From Adiantum capillus-veneris (lineage: Eukaryota; Streptophyta; Polypodiopsida; Polypodiales; Pteridaceae): a stretch of DNA of 64,000 nucleotides. Below are positions 1-11,493 of the stretch, one piece after another. Where the stretch lies: contig CM043942.1 of the NCBI GenBank assembly GCA_014529385.2, positions 105,391,141 through 105,455,140 on the forward strand, written 5' to 3'. The notes under the pieces are model-generated. The model had not been told where the DNA came from, ran no database searches, and saw only the letters and a list, made by a program, of their open reading frames with translations. How positions within the stretch are numbered: the first letter of the stretch is position 1; each line of letters begins with the position of its first letter. Made by a program: the position numbers and the translations under genes.

Positions 1-251
1 TTTTCTTTGCCTTCCCACTGAGAGGTGTCATCTCTGTCAGATTCTTCACGAGAAACCATGTGTAATCTCGGATTCTTTATGGCTTTATGCCCTGTAAGAC
101 AGAGTGATGAAGACGGGAGCGCGTCCAATGCGCGATGTATGATGGGTGGGAGTGCCTAACAAGTCCGAGGTCGGGGCACGCAGCTTCTTTCACAAAAGTC
201 TGCTTGTGTTGCAAAAAGGATCGGATCCTTCGTAGAAGAAGAATCTTTTTG

Positions 252-300
252 TGCTCTGATATCATTGTAACAAACTTGGACAACTTCTTAAAGTACCTCT
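252..300 (-). other. Possible copia primer-site/LTR edge (minus strand)
   Basis: The + strand reads GCTCTGATATCA, whose complement resembles the tRNA-Met primer-binding site of copia elements (TGGTATCAGAGC with changes). It is followed at 266 by TGTAACAAACTT, which could be an LTR end in minus orientation. The putative LTR is cut almost at once by the plus-strand gypsy gag that follows. Bases 1-251 contain no coding sequence I can support. Confidence 0.3.
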
Positions 301-319
301 CAGACTCCTCAAAACCCGC

Positions 320-1158
320 AGAACGGTAAGAATGGTAACTCCTCTAACCAGTCTTCCTCTAGTCTCTTAGAAAAGAACACTCACACTGAATCTAAGGGTA
401 AAGCTAACACAATTGCTAAACCTAAGCTCACTCCAGAAGAAAAAGTAGCACAAGGAATTTTAGGAGGATACATCATGTCAGATGAACAAAGCATTTATTC
501 TAAGGAAGGTCGATGTTATCATTGTCACATCAAGGGTCACATAAAAAGAACATGTCCTAAGATTCAATCTAACGAATCTAAAGAACTTACAGAACCCACA
601 TCCTCTGTTAATGCCATAAATGAGAATACGAGTGTGACCCAAGGTTCTCATGATCCTCCCATTGATGAGTCTCTCATTAAGTGTTATGGTCATGTGAAGG
701 GTCAGCGTTTTGTCATATCGTTTGATCCAGGCAGTATGCATGATGTGATTAGTGACTCTCTTGTTGAAAGAGCTTGCCTGGAGGTTAGCAAGACATCTCC
801 TTTCGAGGTGTCGGGCTTCGCTCCCGGTATGGACTCTCTCATTACACGAGAGTGCCTTGATGTGTTGTTCACTGTTCAACTAGCTGCCTTCCGTAGAAAA
901 TTTGCTGTATCTCCTCTCTCAGGATCTGATATGCTTTTAGGCATTCGATGGTTTCATGAGCATAACCCTCTCATTGATTGCGCAGCCAATACTTTCACTT
1001 TCAATGCCAAAAGTGACTCTCCCATTGTCATTCGTGGGGAGGAATTTGTTCATTCTTCATTTCTCATTGCTAATGTGCAGGCGAAGATTGAAAAGAATGA
1101 GGAGAAGGAGACTCTCTCAGTCTTGTCTTCTCCAAAGCACGACACATGTTTTGCATGA
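320..1158 (+). pseudogene. Gypsy-type gag nucleocapsid and protease fragment
   Basis: An open frame runs upstream of the ATG at 475 back to about 320. A CCHC zinc knuckle (CYHCHIKGHIKRTC, C-x2-C-x4-H-x4-C) lies at 514-555, typical of the nucleocapsid end of Gag. It is followed by a retropepsin-like domain with the active-site region ISFDPGSMHDVIS and a later GIRWFHEHNPLID block, as in gypsy proteases. The catalytic triplet reads D-P-G instead of D-T/S-G, so the protease is probably inactive. No reverse transcriptase follows, so this is a deleted element copy. Confidence 0.75.
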
Positions 1159-1829
1159 TAAAGATGTGATTATTCACAAGCATGATGATTTGCAGGATAA
1201 AGATGTGATTTTTCACAAGGATGATGGTTTAGTTGATGCTTTTTCTGGTGAAGCTATCCTCATTGCAGATTCGATCAATCACGAAGAACCGATCTTGGCT
1301 CTCGAGTCCAGATCTAAGGAACCCCCACATGAAGTATTGTGTATGCGCATGATTAGTCAGTACACATTGTTCGAGTGTTTCATTCGTGATGGTTTCTTTT
1401 ATTTTAGTCACCGTCTTTATGTGATCCCTTTTCATAGGCATGCCATATTGTACGATGAACACGATTTACTCATGAATGAGCACGGATGTATGCGGATTAC
1501 TCATGAAAATGTTTGCATTCAAGGAATTTACATTCCATGTCTCTTCCTTGGCATGACATAGTATCCGAAAGAGCACAAAAAGGATTGAGTATCAAGCATC
1601 GGCATTTCCATTGTGATTTGCCACAGTTGATAGATTTAGATAAAAAAGACAAGTTTCGATTCCATTTTTTGCGGGGTTTTGGTGAACGGTTTGACACTCT
1701 GTCACTTTGTTCATGTGTATTGCATGCACAGTCTTTTCAGAAGAATAGTCTTTTTCCAGTCACTTTACATGGAATGGGTATGTTCATGTTTTTGTGTTGG
1801 AAGTAGATTCAAGAATTTTCCTCCTTGGA
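1159..1829 (+). repeat. Degenerate internal part of the same gypsy element
   Basis: A 39-bp unit beginning GATAAAGATGTGATT is repeated imperfectly in tandem at about 1164-1240. The rest has short open stretches in shifting frames and no recognisable RT, RNase H or integrase motif. I read it as decayed or deleted pol sequence. Confidence 0.4.
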
Positions 1830-2045
1830 GATTCTTGTAGAAGGTCAATCCACGACTGTAGCCGAAGTTGGAGCTTTGACGCAGCTATCGATGACTTTGT
1901 GTCGCTTTCGACGTGGCCCAAAGAAGCAAGCGTTGCAGACCTTTATGAAGTTCAAGTATCGCACGACCCACATATCTGAGTGGGCCGGCGAAGAGTCCTT
2001 CCCAGGATTCATCCAGACACTGTTGGCGATATCCCTCGATGCCAT
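1830..2045 (+). pseudogene. Chromodomain-like integrase tail remnant
   Basis: The frame gives RRGPKKQALQTFMKFKYRT followed by an EWAGEESFP segment, which lines up loosely with the chromodomain at the C-terminus of chromovirus integrases (a basic stretch, then F-x-V-K-W/F-K, then a Trp/acidic segment). It ends just before a purine-rich tract and an LTR start, which is where a gypsy pol should end. The similarity is weak. Confidence 0.4.
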
Positions 2046-2071
2046 ATAGTTCGGTACCAGTACCTCACTTT

Positions 2072-3290
2072 AAAAAGGAGGGGATGTCACGTGCACATCT
2101 AACCCTATGTGCATGATGACAAGGGTTCCATTAGCTTAGGAAGTGTTTTGCCACCTTTGTGAGTCTGTTCGCAGACCGTGCATGTCCAGACACTTAGAGT
2201 AGTTGCATATCCTCTGGTTGCACACAACATGATCATCAGCATTACCATCAGAATCCATCAGGAGCATTTTACAGTGCACAAAACCCATTTTCCCTATTTT
2301 AGCAATTTTTCACTTATTATTAATAAGTGACTTTGTTGGGAAACTAGGTAGGGCAAATTGACTAAGGAACTATATAAGAAAAGCTAACTCTAACACTTCC
2401 TGGCAGAAGAGGCAGCAGGGGTCCACAAACTAACATGCACCTTCTCAGCAAGACCGGCAGGAGCCCTAGCGTTTCCAGCCATTAGCAGATCAAGACCAGC
2501 GTTTGGCAACAGGACCAGCCCAGCGTTTTTCACAGGATCAGCCCTGGCGTTTTGCATTTTGCAGATCAGCCCTGGCGTTTGCAGAGTCCAGCACATCAGG
2601 CCTAGCATTTTTGCACATGCAGATCAACCCAGCGTTTTGCAAATTCCCGGCGTTAAGTACCTCCATAGCAGTAGTGTTTTCAGTTTTCAGTTTTCAGCAT
2701 ATAGACACTGCAGAAAAAGTCCCGAACCTCGTAAATCTCACCTTCACGCAGCAGATCCTCGCCGCACGGTCAAATTAGCCAACGTTTACAGATTCAGCCC
2801 GCTATTCGCAGATTTCAGCATCTGTCTTTTCAACGCATCGTCATCGCGTCGTCGTCATTGCCGCCGTCAACGACATAGAGTCAGAATTCAGCAGATACAA
2901 GATTTGCAGATTTCAGCCCCTAGCGTTTTCAGTTTTCAGCCCGTCTCGTCGTCGTCATCATCGTCGTCGACATCGTCGGCAAGTCCATTGCATTTAGACC
3001 ATTGTACGAGGATTGTGCAATCAATAGTATAGACCTCTCTCGCCATAGAGAGTGGGGCCCTTGGAGGAGGGTTTGACAACATTCTGGTGTCGTATTCTTC
3101 TCTCTCTATCTCTCAGTCTCAGCACCTTCATTCACAGTGTTTTTCCACTTTGTTTGTGAGCATTTGCACTTTCTCAGTAAAGGAACGGAAGGCTCTCCCT
3201 TCAATAAGTAAAAGGAACCCTTGAGCACAGTTTGGAGCACTCATCTTGAGCAAAGTTAAAGATTCACTTCCGCTGCACCTTACAAGCAGT
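2072..3290 (+). repeat. 3' LTR-like region with polypurine tract
   Basis: The polypurine tract AAAAAGGAGGGGA is immediately followed by TGTCACGTGCACATC, the usual layout of a gypsy PPT and 3' LTR start (near 2085). A TATA-like sequence (ACTATATAAG) lies near 2370. Downstream, 2470-2650 holds degenerate repeats around CAG(A)TCAGCCCTGGCGTTT. The right end is uncertain because no matching 5' LTR is in the window. Confidence 0.5.
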
Positions 3291-3599
3291 TTACAAAAAA
3301 ATCTATAAACTCAAAAGCAATTGGCCTCAAAAGCAGATGCCCAAAAACTGCCAGCGCAAAAGCAAAAATCTATACAATCTGCCACGTCAGTTTCCAACGT
3401 ACCGTACTATCTGCCACGTCAACAGTCAACATAAAATCCGGAAATCCGTACAGCAATTGCCACGTCATCAAGCTACTCGTACATTAGCCTGTGTGGGTGC
3501 ACGTGCGCTGGGTCCAGATTTATTTTTATGGATTTATGTCACTTGGGCCCCATTGGACGGGGTCCCATAAGTTGGTGGGAACTTCTTCCGCTTCTTCTT

Positions 3600-4640
3600 C
3601 TTCCACTGCTTCTGCTTCTTTGTGTTTAGGCCCCTCGGCCTGGATTTTAAGGTTGGCTCCATTCTTCAGTGACTTGACACGTCAGCAGTTTGTGACATCT
3701 AGCAACTCTAAGGCCAGGGTACTTCGTTTGCTATTGACTCTTAATCAGATAGTAAGGGATTCTGAAGAACATGCAAAGTTTCTTGTCGGTGAATTACAGG
3801 GCTTATTTACTAAGCAGCCGCAAGGCTGTTTATTGCAGCAGTTTCTGAATTATGTGAGTCCTCAAATTCCTCTTCCAGTGGTGCCACAGAAGTTCAAAAC
3901 CCACCTGGTAGATCCAGGGCTTCTACTTAGAATTCGGTTCAATTCTCCTCCATTCTACCACCTTTACCCATGTCCACCTCCAGTACCTCCTCTGCCACCA
4001 TTGCTAAAGTGCCGGTTTTGGCAAAGTTAATATTGCTACCATCCATATTATCAACAACCGCCACTACTTCCTCAGCCGAAGATTCTCAGGGATAGAGGGT
4101 CTACAGTGAAATTCTCTACCTTTTCCGGTATCCGAGGTCAGCGAGAAGGTTCTTCAGTTTTTTCAACTATCCGACAATATATATTCTCTTGGAAACTACG
4201 TTGAAGAATCCAAGTTTTCTCGTGCTGTGGGTTTTCTCAAAGACATTGCTATGCAATGGTCCTGCACAATTGTCGACGTACAATTGATTGCTGACTGGGA
4301 AATTTAAAGATGGTTTTCACCGAGACTCTACAAGACTGAAACCAGAGATTTTGGAATGTCTTTACGAGTTTCTTTCTTCAAGAATCTATCCTTAGAAGAT
4401 CAGTGTGAGAGATACAGTGTTGGCTTACCTTCACCACTGTAGGAGAATTGTCTCTCCAAGCAGGTTTCCACCATTCATGAACATGTGGAACATGCTGCTG
4501 TTGGATATTTGACCATGACAGGCAAACTTAATTTGAACTGGTTGAGCCACCGATTCTCCCTCAATTTACTCCAAGGTGTGACCGAAGCCAATCGCATGTT
4601 CGAGGCCAAATCACCCCTCAACAATGAGAAACCCACAGAT
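3600..4640 (+). pseudogene. Decayed retrotransposon gag region
   Basis: Fragments in different frames resemble a gypsy Gag: KFSTFSGIRGQREGSSVFS near 4107, then a DQCERYSVGLPSPL-like segment near 4400 and a run of small ORFs. Stops and frameshifts interrupt it throughout. It sits in the intron upstream of the first visible BRWD exon. Confidence 0.45.
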
Positions 4641-4982
4641 ATAGACATAGATAAATATGCTTGCATATATGCATAAAAGGATGTGTGTGTGTGTGTGCAC
4701 ACACCTGCAGACACTATGGTATGTGCGCACATGCACATGCACATGCAGATACATGATTTTCATTGCTACATCTTTTTGTAGACTTATATAGTGTACTAGG
4801 ATCGGTAAAGGGAGACACCAGCCTTGCCTTTGCTGTATATGGAATCTATATTTGAGGAAGGGGAACTGCAACTACCTTTTTATAGTCTCTCAACTGTTTA
4901 TAACAATACATATTACAAGAATTCAGGACATTCACATTTTGAAAGCTTACATGATTAAGCTCTTGTGGTTCTTTCTTTGCAG

Positions 4983-7278
4983 CCATTTTTGATAAATCTG
5001 GAGAATACATCATTACAGGGTCCGATGACCGTCTTGTAAAAGTATGGTCCACAGCAACAGGGTTTTGCCTATGCAGCTGTCGAGGGCATGAAGTGAGTTA
5101 TTGTACACCAAAAAGACCAGTCAAAATGGTGTAACATGCTGTCAAGCTTTTTGTTTAATTCTTTATAAGTCAACTAATATTTTTTACATAGCATCTTTGT
5201 GCAGCTTGATTATTTTCTCTGAGGGGGTGCTAACCTACTCTCGAATTATGCAGGGTGATATCACAGACCTTGCAGTAAGTGCAAACAATTTACTGCTGGC
5301 ATCTGCTTCTAATGACTGCTTCATACGTGTTGTAAGCTCCTATATGCATAACGCTTAATTCCGACTTCAGCTTTATCAAAGAAACAAACCGACTGGTCTT
5401 TTATTGGCAGTGGCGTTTTCCGGATGGCTGTCCTCTATCTGTGCTGAAAGGTCATGTCAGTGCGGTCACAGCAATCGCATTTAGTCCTCGTCAAGGTTGC
5501 GAGTATCTTCTCTTATCGTGAGTGTCGGGAGCAGCATTAACTACTTTCATGTTTTATGCGCTTTATATCACATCAGACAGCGACATTGGTTAGCCTGTTA
5601 CAGGGCTTCTGATGATGGAACCTGCCGCATATGGGATGCTCGGGATTCTTCACGAAATCCTCGCATTTATGCACCTAAGCCTGAAGGACCGGAAGCTGGC
5701 AAGTTTTAGTCACAGTACAAATTTTTCCATAGGAATTGTCGAGTTCCATGAGCTTAAGGGAGTCTTTTTGGAAAGCAGGAACCAAAATCAATGATTTGGG
5801 CCAGCCAAGTGTGCAACCGAAGACTCAAATAATCTGCTGTGCCTTTAATGCCAGTGGCACAGTATTTGTCACTGGAAGTTCTGATAGGCTTGCAAGGGTA
5901 AATTCTTCAATATTGGCCTTATTGCACTTTTAAAGCACTCAAACTTGATTCATGTTTTCCATGCGCTCAAAGGTCTGGGATGCTTGCAAGTGGTCTGATG
6001 AGGTACATGGAGGACCTTACAATGAGTTCGATACATTAAAAGGCCATGAAGATGATGTGAATTATGTACAGTTTAGGTGAGGTTTGTTATCTTTGGATTG
6101 CTTGTTTATGGATTGGTCTAACATAGAAGTTAACACTCAATTGCTGGGGTCTTCCCTTTCAAAGTGGTTGTGCTTCTCCTTCACGTCCCATAAATGTGGA
6201 CTCTCGGCCTTTGAATGTGGGTGCTCTGGCAAAAAGTGAACGCTTGTCGAGGTTTCGAAACTCGTGGTAGGTGAAATTGGTGTTTTTGTTCTGAATTGTC
6301 AACTTTAGGATGAAACTCAATAAAGAAGTCTCTTTCAGGTTTGGATATGAGAATATTGTCACCTGTTCCCGAGATGGAAGTGCCATTATATGGGTCCCAC
6401 GCCCTCGCAAGTACCATGTAATCACATAGTTTTTTTGATATTTCAAGCATTTTAGTGGAATGAAATGTAGGTGAAGATAGATACCTGTGCATTCACTGAA
6501 ATTTAGATCTTTGATGTGTGGATCTATGGTGGTTGAACCCGGGGTGACACTGAGGCTTCTTTGGAGGCCAAGCAGATAGCATTTTTGTTTGTCATTTTTC
6601 AAGGTTTAGTGATTTGATTTCCACAGGGCAAGAGTAAATGGATGAAGGGTTATCATTTGCGTGTCCCACCACCACCTATGCCACCGCAACCGCCTAGAGG
6701 TGTCCCTCGCCAGAGATTACTACCAACACCACGGGGTGTGAATATGATTGTTTGGAGTTTGGACAATCGATACGTTTTGGCTGCAATAATGGGTAAGGTT
6801 TTCGAAATCAATGTGGAAGGTTGCTTAGCATGAATATGAAAATCCAGAGATAGATAACTTGTGTTATTGCATCAGACTGCAGGATTTGTGTTTGGAATGC
6901 TGTTGATGGAGGCTTAGTGCACTCCTTAACGGGTCATACCAAATCGGTCTGTATTAACAATACTATTGTACAGTTTGGACAGTGTATTACTTTACTAAAT
7001 AATAATCATGCTCTTATCAACGGTGTTGTCTCTTCAGACATTTGTTTTGGATGTGCATCCATATGATCCTAGAATAGCAATGAGTGCTGGCTATGATGGG
7101 CGCGTCATAATTTGGGATGTGAGTATATGTTCACTTTCAAAAGGTATTGATTCACAGTAATGACATTCTTGATTGTCGGGACTCAAATGTGATCATTGCT
7201 AATACAGATCTGGGAGGGGTGCAGTATCCATGAGTACAAAATCGGAGACTTCCACCTTGTTGACGGAAAATTCTCACC
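4983..7278 (+). CDS. BRWD exons encoding the WD40 propeller (12 exons)
   Basis: Repeat ends are clear: [61 protein letters not shown] and [10 protein letters not shown]. The fourth exon holds RIWDAR, a W-D-x-R motif as used for DDB1 contact in DCAF proteins. [13 protein letters not shown] linker, conserved in plant family members, lies at about 6667-6702. Introns here are short (about 70-210 bp). One intron (5699-5778) uses a GC donor (GCAAGT). The exon 8 donor is placed at 6418 (GTAATC), because this restores phase and gives the expected HGKSKW junction. Confidence 0.9.
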
Positions 7279-10200
7279 GTAAATATAACTGCTCTTGAAT
7301 TGTTTCTCTACAGGATAGCTTTGTTGTATGCAGTGTTAAATCGTTCCTTATTCAGGGATGGAACTTCAATCGTGATTTCGGATGAAGTAGGTCAAATTTA
7401 TCTGCTGGCAACAGGGGAAGGGAGATCGCAAAAGGATGCAAAATATGATCAAGTCATACATTTAAACTCTTCTTACTCAAAGATTACCACATCTTTCTAG
7501 TTCTGAGCTGAATCAGTGTTCTGCAGTTCTTTTTGGGAGATTATCGTCCTTTGGCGCGGGATGTCTATGGAAATGTCTTGGACCAGGTAAACTGTCAGCA
7601 TTCTTGAAATTTTCTCTTTGATAAGTCCGTTTTTGTAGTTTTTAACTTTTGGGTTTGGTTATCTGGTGCCCTAGGAGACGCAAATCACACCTCATGCAAG
7701 AAACATGCGGGACTTGCTTTGTGATGCAAGTAAGGCTCTGCCCCTTACAGTCAGAAGCAAACATGCAGCAGTTAACTTTGGATAGCAGAACAAACTTCCT
7801 TTCTAAACGTTGTTGATGGTTGCAGATATGATACCTTATTTAGAGCCCTATCAAAGCACATATCAACAAAGGCGTCTAGGAGCTCTTGGAATCAGTTGGA
7901 ATCCTCCTCCTGCCCAATGGGTAGCTGGCTTGTCGGATGATAGCAGTTACCTGACTGTTGGATTTCCTCTGCTGCCTCCCCCACATGAAGATGAAGATGA
8001 TGCCCATCAGGAAGGTATTAGGTGGGTTGAGCAACCTTTTGATGAGGAGGCCATGGAGTGGGAGCAAGATTCAGTGGATGATGCTGGATCTGACTACACA
8101 CTGAGCTTTGAAAATGCATGTGAGGAGGATGAGAGGGACTACAGTCTCACTTCCTCTGAAGACTTTCCTGAAAGCTTAGACGAAGAGGAGTCCAGCGAGG
8201 AGGATGAACTCAGCCAGAAAGCAAGGCTTCGCCGATCAGAAAGGAACAAGAAGAGAGAAGAGGTCTGTACTTCTATTGAATAACTGCACTTGAAGCCTAG
8301 ACATGTGCTTTTCAAGCCGCATCTCTGCTAATGCTGCCTTATCCAATTCGCATGTGCAGGAAGCAGGAACCTCTGGAGGACGGGGTTCAAAGAGGAAGCA
8401 CAGAGACAGGAGCAGAGATCATTCCCTCAGAAGATCCAAGCGTCACAAAAGAAGCAAAAGGGTATCTCCTTCAAATAGAGGATCCGATGGAGAGCAGTCA
8501 ACGAGGCGGCCAAAGAGGCTCGCGGCTAGAAATGCCCGCCGTTTCTTCTCACGGATTGGTGCAGAAGAAAATGCATATGATGATTCAGAGTTTTTTGAGG
8601 AGGTTGAAAGTGAAGGCAATGAACAGTCTTCGAGGCAAAGTCCTGAAAAAGAGGACGACGAGAAACAAGATTTTAAACAAGCTGATGGGGGCTCAGCTGT
8701 GGAAGCAGAACCTTCCGAGATTGAATGGAGTCGCCCTACTCGATCTAACCCATCAGGAAGGCTACGGGGTTCTATAAGAAAGACTCCCAAGGCACAAGCT
8801 TCATCTCAACTGCCAGGAGCAGCTGCATCTTCTTCAGAAGAGGGCTCAGAAGAGCATGCTCATGCTTCTGTTGATTTAGTATGTAATGCCTCAATGAACT
8901 CCACACGTCAGCTTGAAATGGCTTGTGTTGGCCAGGTCAGTTCAACTGCAACTACCAATCAAGAACAAAACTTACGTGTTACACATGAAACATCAGATCA
9001 GGACTTGGATGCTGTCTCCACACAGAGAGGTAAACGGAAGCGAGAAAACTATAGTCCTAGTGCCCATAAAAGCCCTAGAGTGGAGGCTGTCAATGAACCT
9101 CTAAGGAGAGACGAAAATGTGCGTAAGGAAGGGGATTATGATTCCATGAGTAATGGGCCTGGGGAGGGCTATCATTCATCTGATGTCTTTGTGCAGCCAG
9201 AACATGTCATCAAAATGAAAGGAAAATCAAGGTCACACATTGTAATGACTGGCGAAGCTAGTTCACACAGTATACAAAATGATGATGGTTTCTGTTCTTT
9301 AAGTGAACATGCTGATTCTGAACAAAAAAGCAAGCTGCTAGATGGTTGCAAGAGGACAGCACAAGAGAAAGAGACTATCAATGACATGTTGGAAATTACC
9401 GTATCACAAGACAATAATATTGAGAGCCTTGAAGAACTTATTGGTGAAGCACAACTTTCTAATGAGAACTGCCCTACTTCCAGTTATCTAAATTCATGCA
9501 TGGTTGATGCATCAGTAACAAGCAGTGCTCTCCATCAGGTGATTAAAACGGAACATTTGGGGGCCAACCTTCCAAGCCCAAACAGTGACTTCGGGCTTGA
9601 CCACTCTGTGGCTCCTGCAGCCTTAGCTGTTGAAGGGGAGGAAGTGGATTACTGTTTTGAGAAGGCAACCGAGTTCGAGGAAGAGGCTCCATTAAACCCT
9701 ACAAATGGTTTTTCAAATTTTCAGGGGAAGCCTATAAAAGTGGTTATAGGGACTTCTAAAAAGCACCAAACAACGGTATCAAGTTGGCAGCGTGATTCTC
9801 CTGCTTGCTTATGGCTAAGGCAACAGGAAGATGAAGCTCATGCTTCTGAAGAGTCTTTAGCTGAACCCTCTTCCTCATTAAGTGCTGGTGAAAACAGAGT
9901 CAAAGGCTATGGGCAGCATTGCGAGTCTGCTGGCCAGGCGCGCCATTTAAAACTAACCTTCAGGAGGGGTAAAAGGAAAGCAATGAAGCCTAGGAGGAAA
10001 ACAGATTTCAGGCCTGAATCTCCAGCAGCTGTTGATGTTTGTGAAACAGCTGTTGCTGACCATGAAGTCAAGGACATTTTGGAGCCTACCCCTGATAAGC
10101 TTGAAAATGGGCCAGATGAAGATGAATTGTTGGGCAGGATGAAGGTGACACTAACGTATGTCCGTACAAGACGGCATGGCAATGGGGACAAGAGTGGAAA

Positions 10201-11447
10201 GTTGGTTCACGACAAAGAAGCTGGTACAGATAATGATACCGGTTCTAGTTTAGAAAGGAGAAAGGGGCTTAGACACTCAGTAAGATCAAAAAGTAGCACA
10301 GAGAATGATGTTCCAGGAAAGTCTGCATTCGACAACCCTAGGAAAGGAAGAAAAGTAGACCAAAAGGACTCGTGGTTGATGCTAACAAAGGTAGAAGATG
10401 GCACACGCTATATACCTCAACTTGGAGATGAAGTTGCTTATGTGCTTCAGGTCATTATCTTGACTTTAAACTTGTAAGAAATCTTTCCTTACTTTCAACG
10501 GCTGACATGAATTGCCATTTGTTTTATACAGGGCCAGGATGAGTTTCCTAAACTGTATCGGTTAGAAGACAAAGGGGTTTCAAAGAGCTTGAGGTCTCAG
10601 CTGCGTGCTGTTGAAATATGTCAAGTTATTGGGATTGAGTACAAGAGCCTTTGTGGGTTTAGTGGTGTCAGCTGCAAGCTAACATTGGAGCTAATTGATG
10701 AAGAGTGTGAAGCAGTGGGAAAGACTTTTAGGTTATCTCTTCCAGAACTTACAGATTTTCCAGATTTCCTGATCAACAGGAGCAGGTATGATGCTAGTTT
10801 AAGGAGAAACTGGACAAAGCGAGATAAGTGCAAGGTGTGGTGGAGAACAAATGCATTGGACGAGGATGGTAATGAGAAGACTGGAACGTGGTTCAATGGG
10901 AGGGTCATTGCAGTGGGGCCAAAATCACCAGAGTTTCCTGATAGTCCTTGGGATTCATGCTCGGTGCAGTATTCATTAGACCGAACTGGCCCATATCGGC
11001 ACAGTCCATGGGAACTCTTTGATCTTGATGGCCTTAACACCACACCATCCTCCATGGATGACACTACTAGATTACAGATTCTGTCAACGATAGATACCAT
11101 CGAAGCCTCTAGTGATAGCAACCAGGTTATTAAAATAAACTTAGCATTTGAAAGTATACTATGGAAGGATACCTTTTTTGTTCATAACTGATTGGTTGTC
11201 AACTTACAGGATGAGTATGGCCTACGTGCTCTAAGCAGATTGCTCCACAAAGCGGACTTTCTGAACAAGTATGTATGCACACACACAGGCTCACACACAC
11301 TCTCTCTCATAGCTTGTATTGTTCTGGTCTCATAGGACATTGGCCTGTTGGAGATGTTAATATTCTCTTTCTTTCTCTCTCTTCCACATCTATTGGAGGT
11401 AGAGCTCCATGCTCCTCATCCCTTGTGTACGTATACACCCCCCAACC

Positions 11448-11493
<46 letters not shown>

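Noticed and set aside
6411-6417. GTACCA at 6411 as the donor of BRWD exon 8
   Set aside because: It breaks the phase with the next exon; GTAATC at 6418 keeps phase and gives the expected HGKS junction.
8263-8359. Frame continuing to a stop at 8281-8283, and a possible separate gene starting at ATG 8303
   Set aside because: Donor GTCTGT and acceptor TGTGCAG join the two frames in phase; the WD40 part and the basic region belong to one protein.
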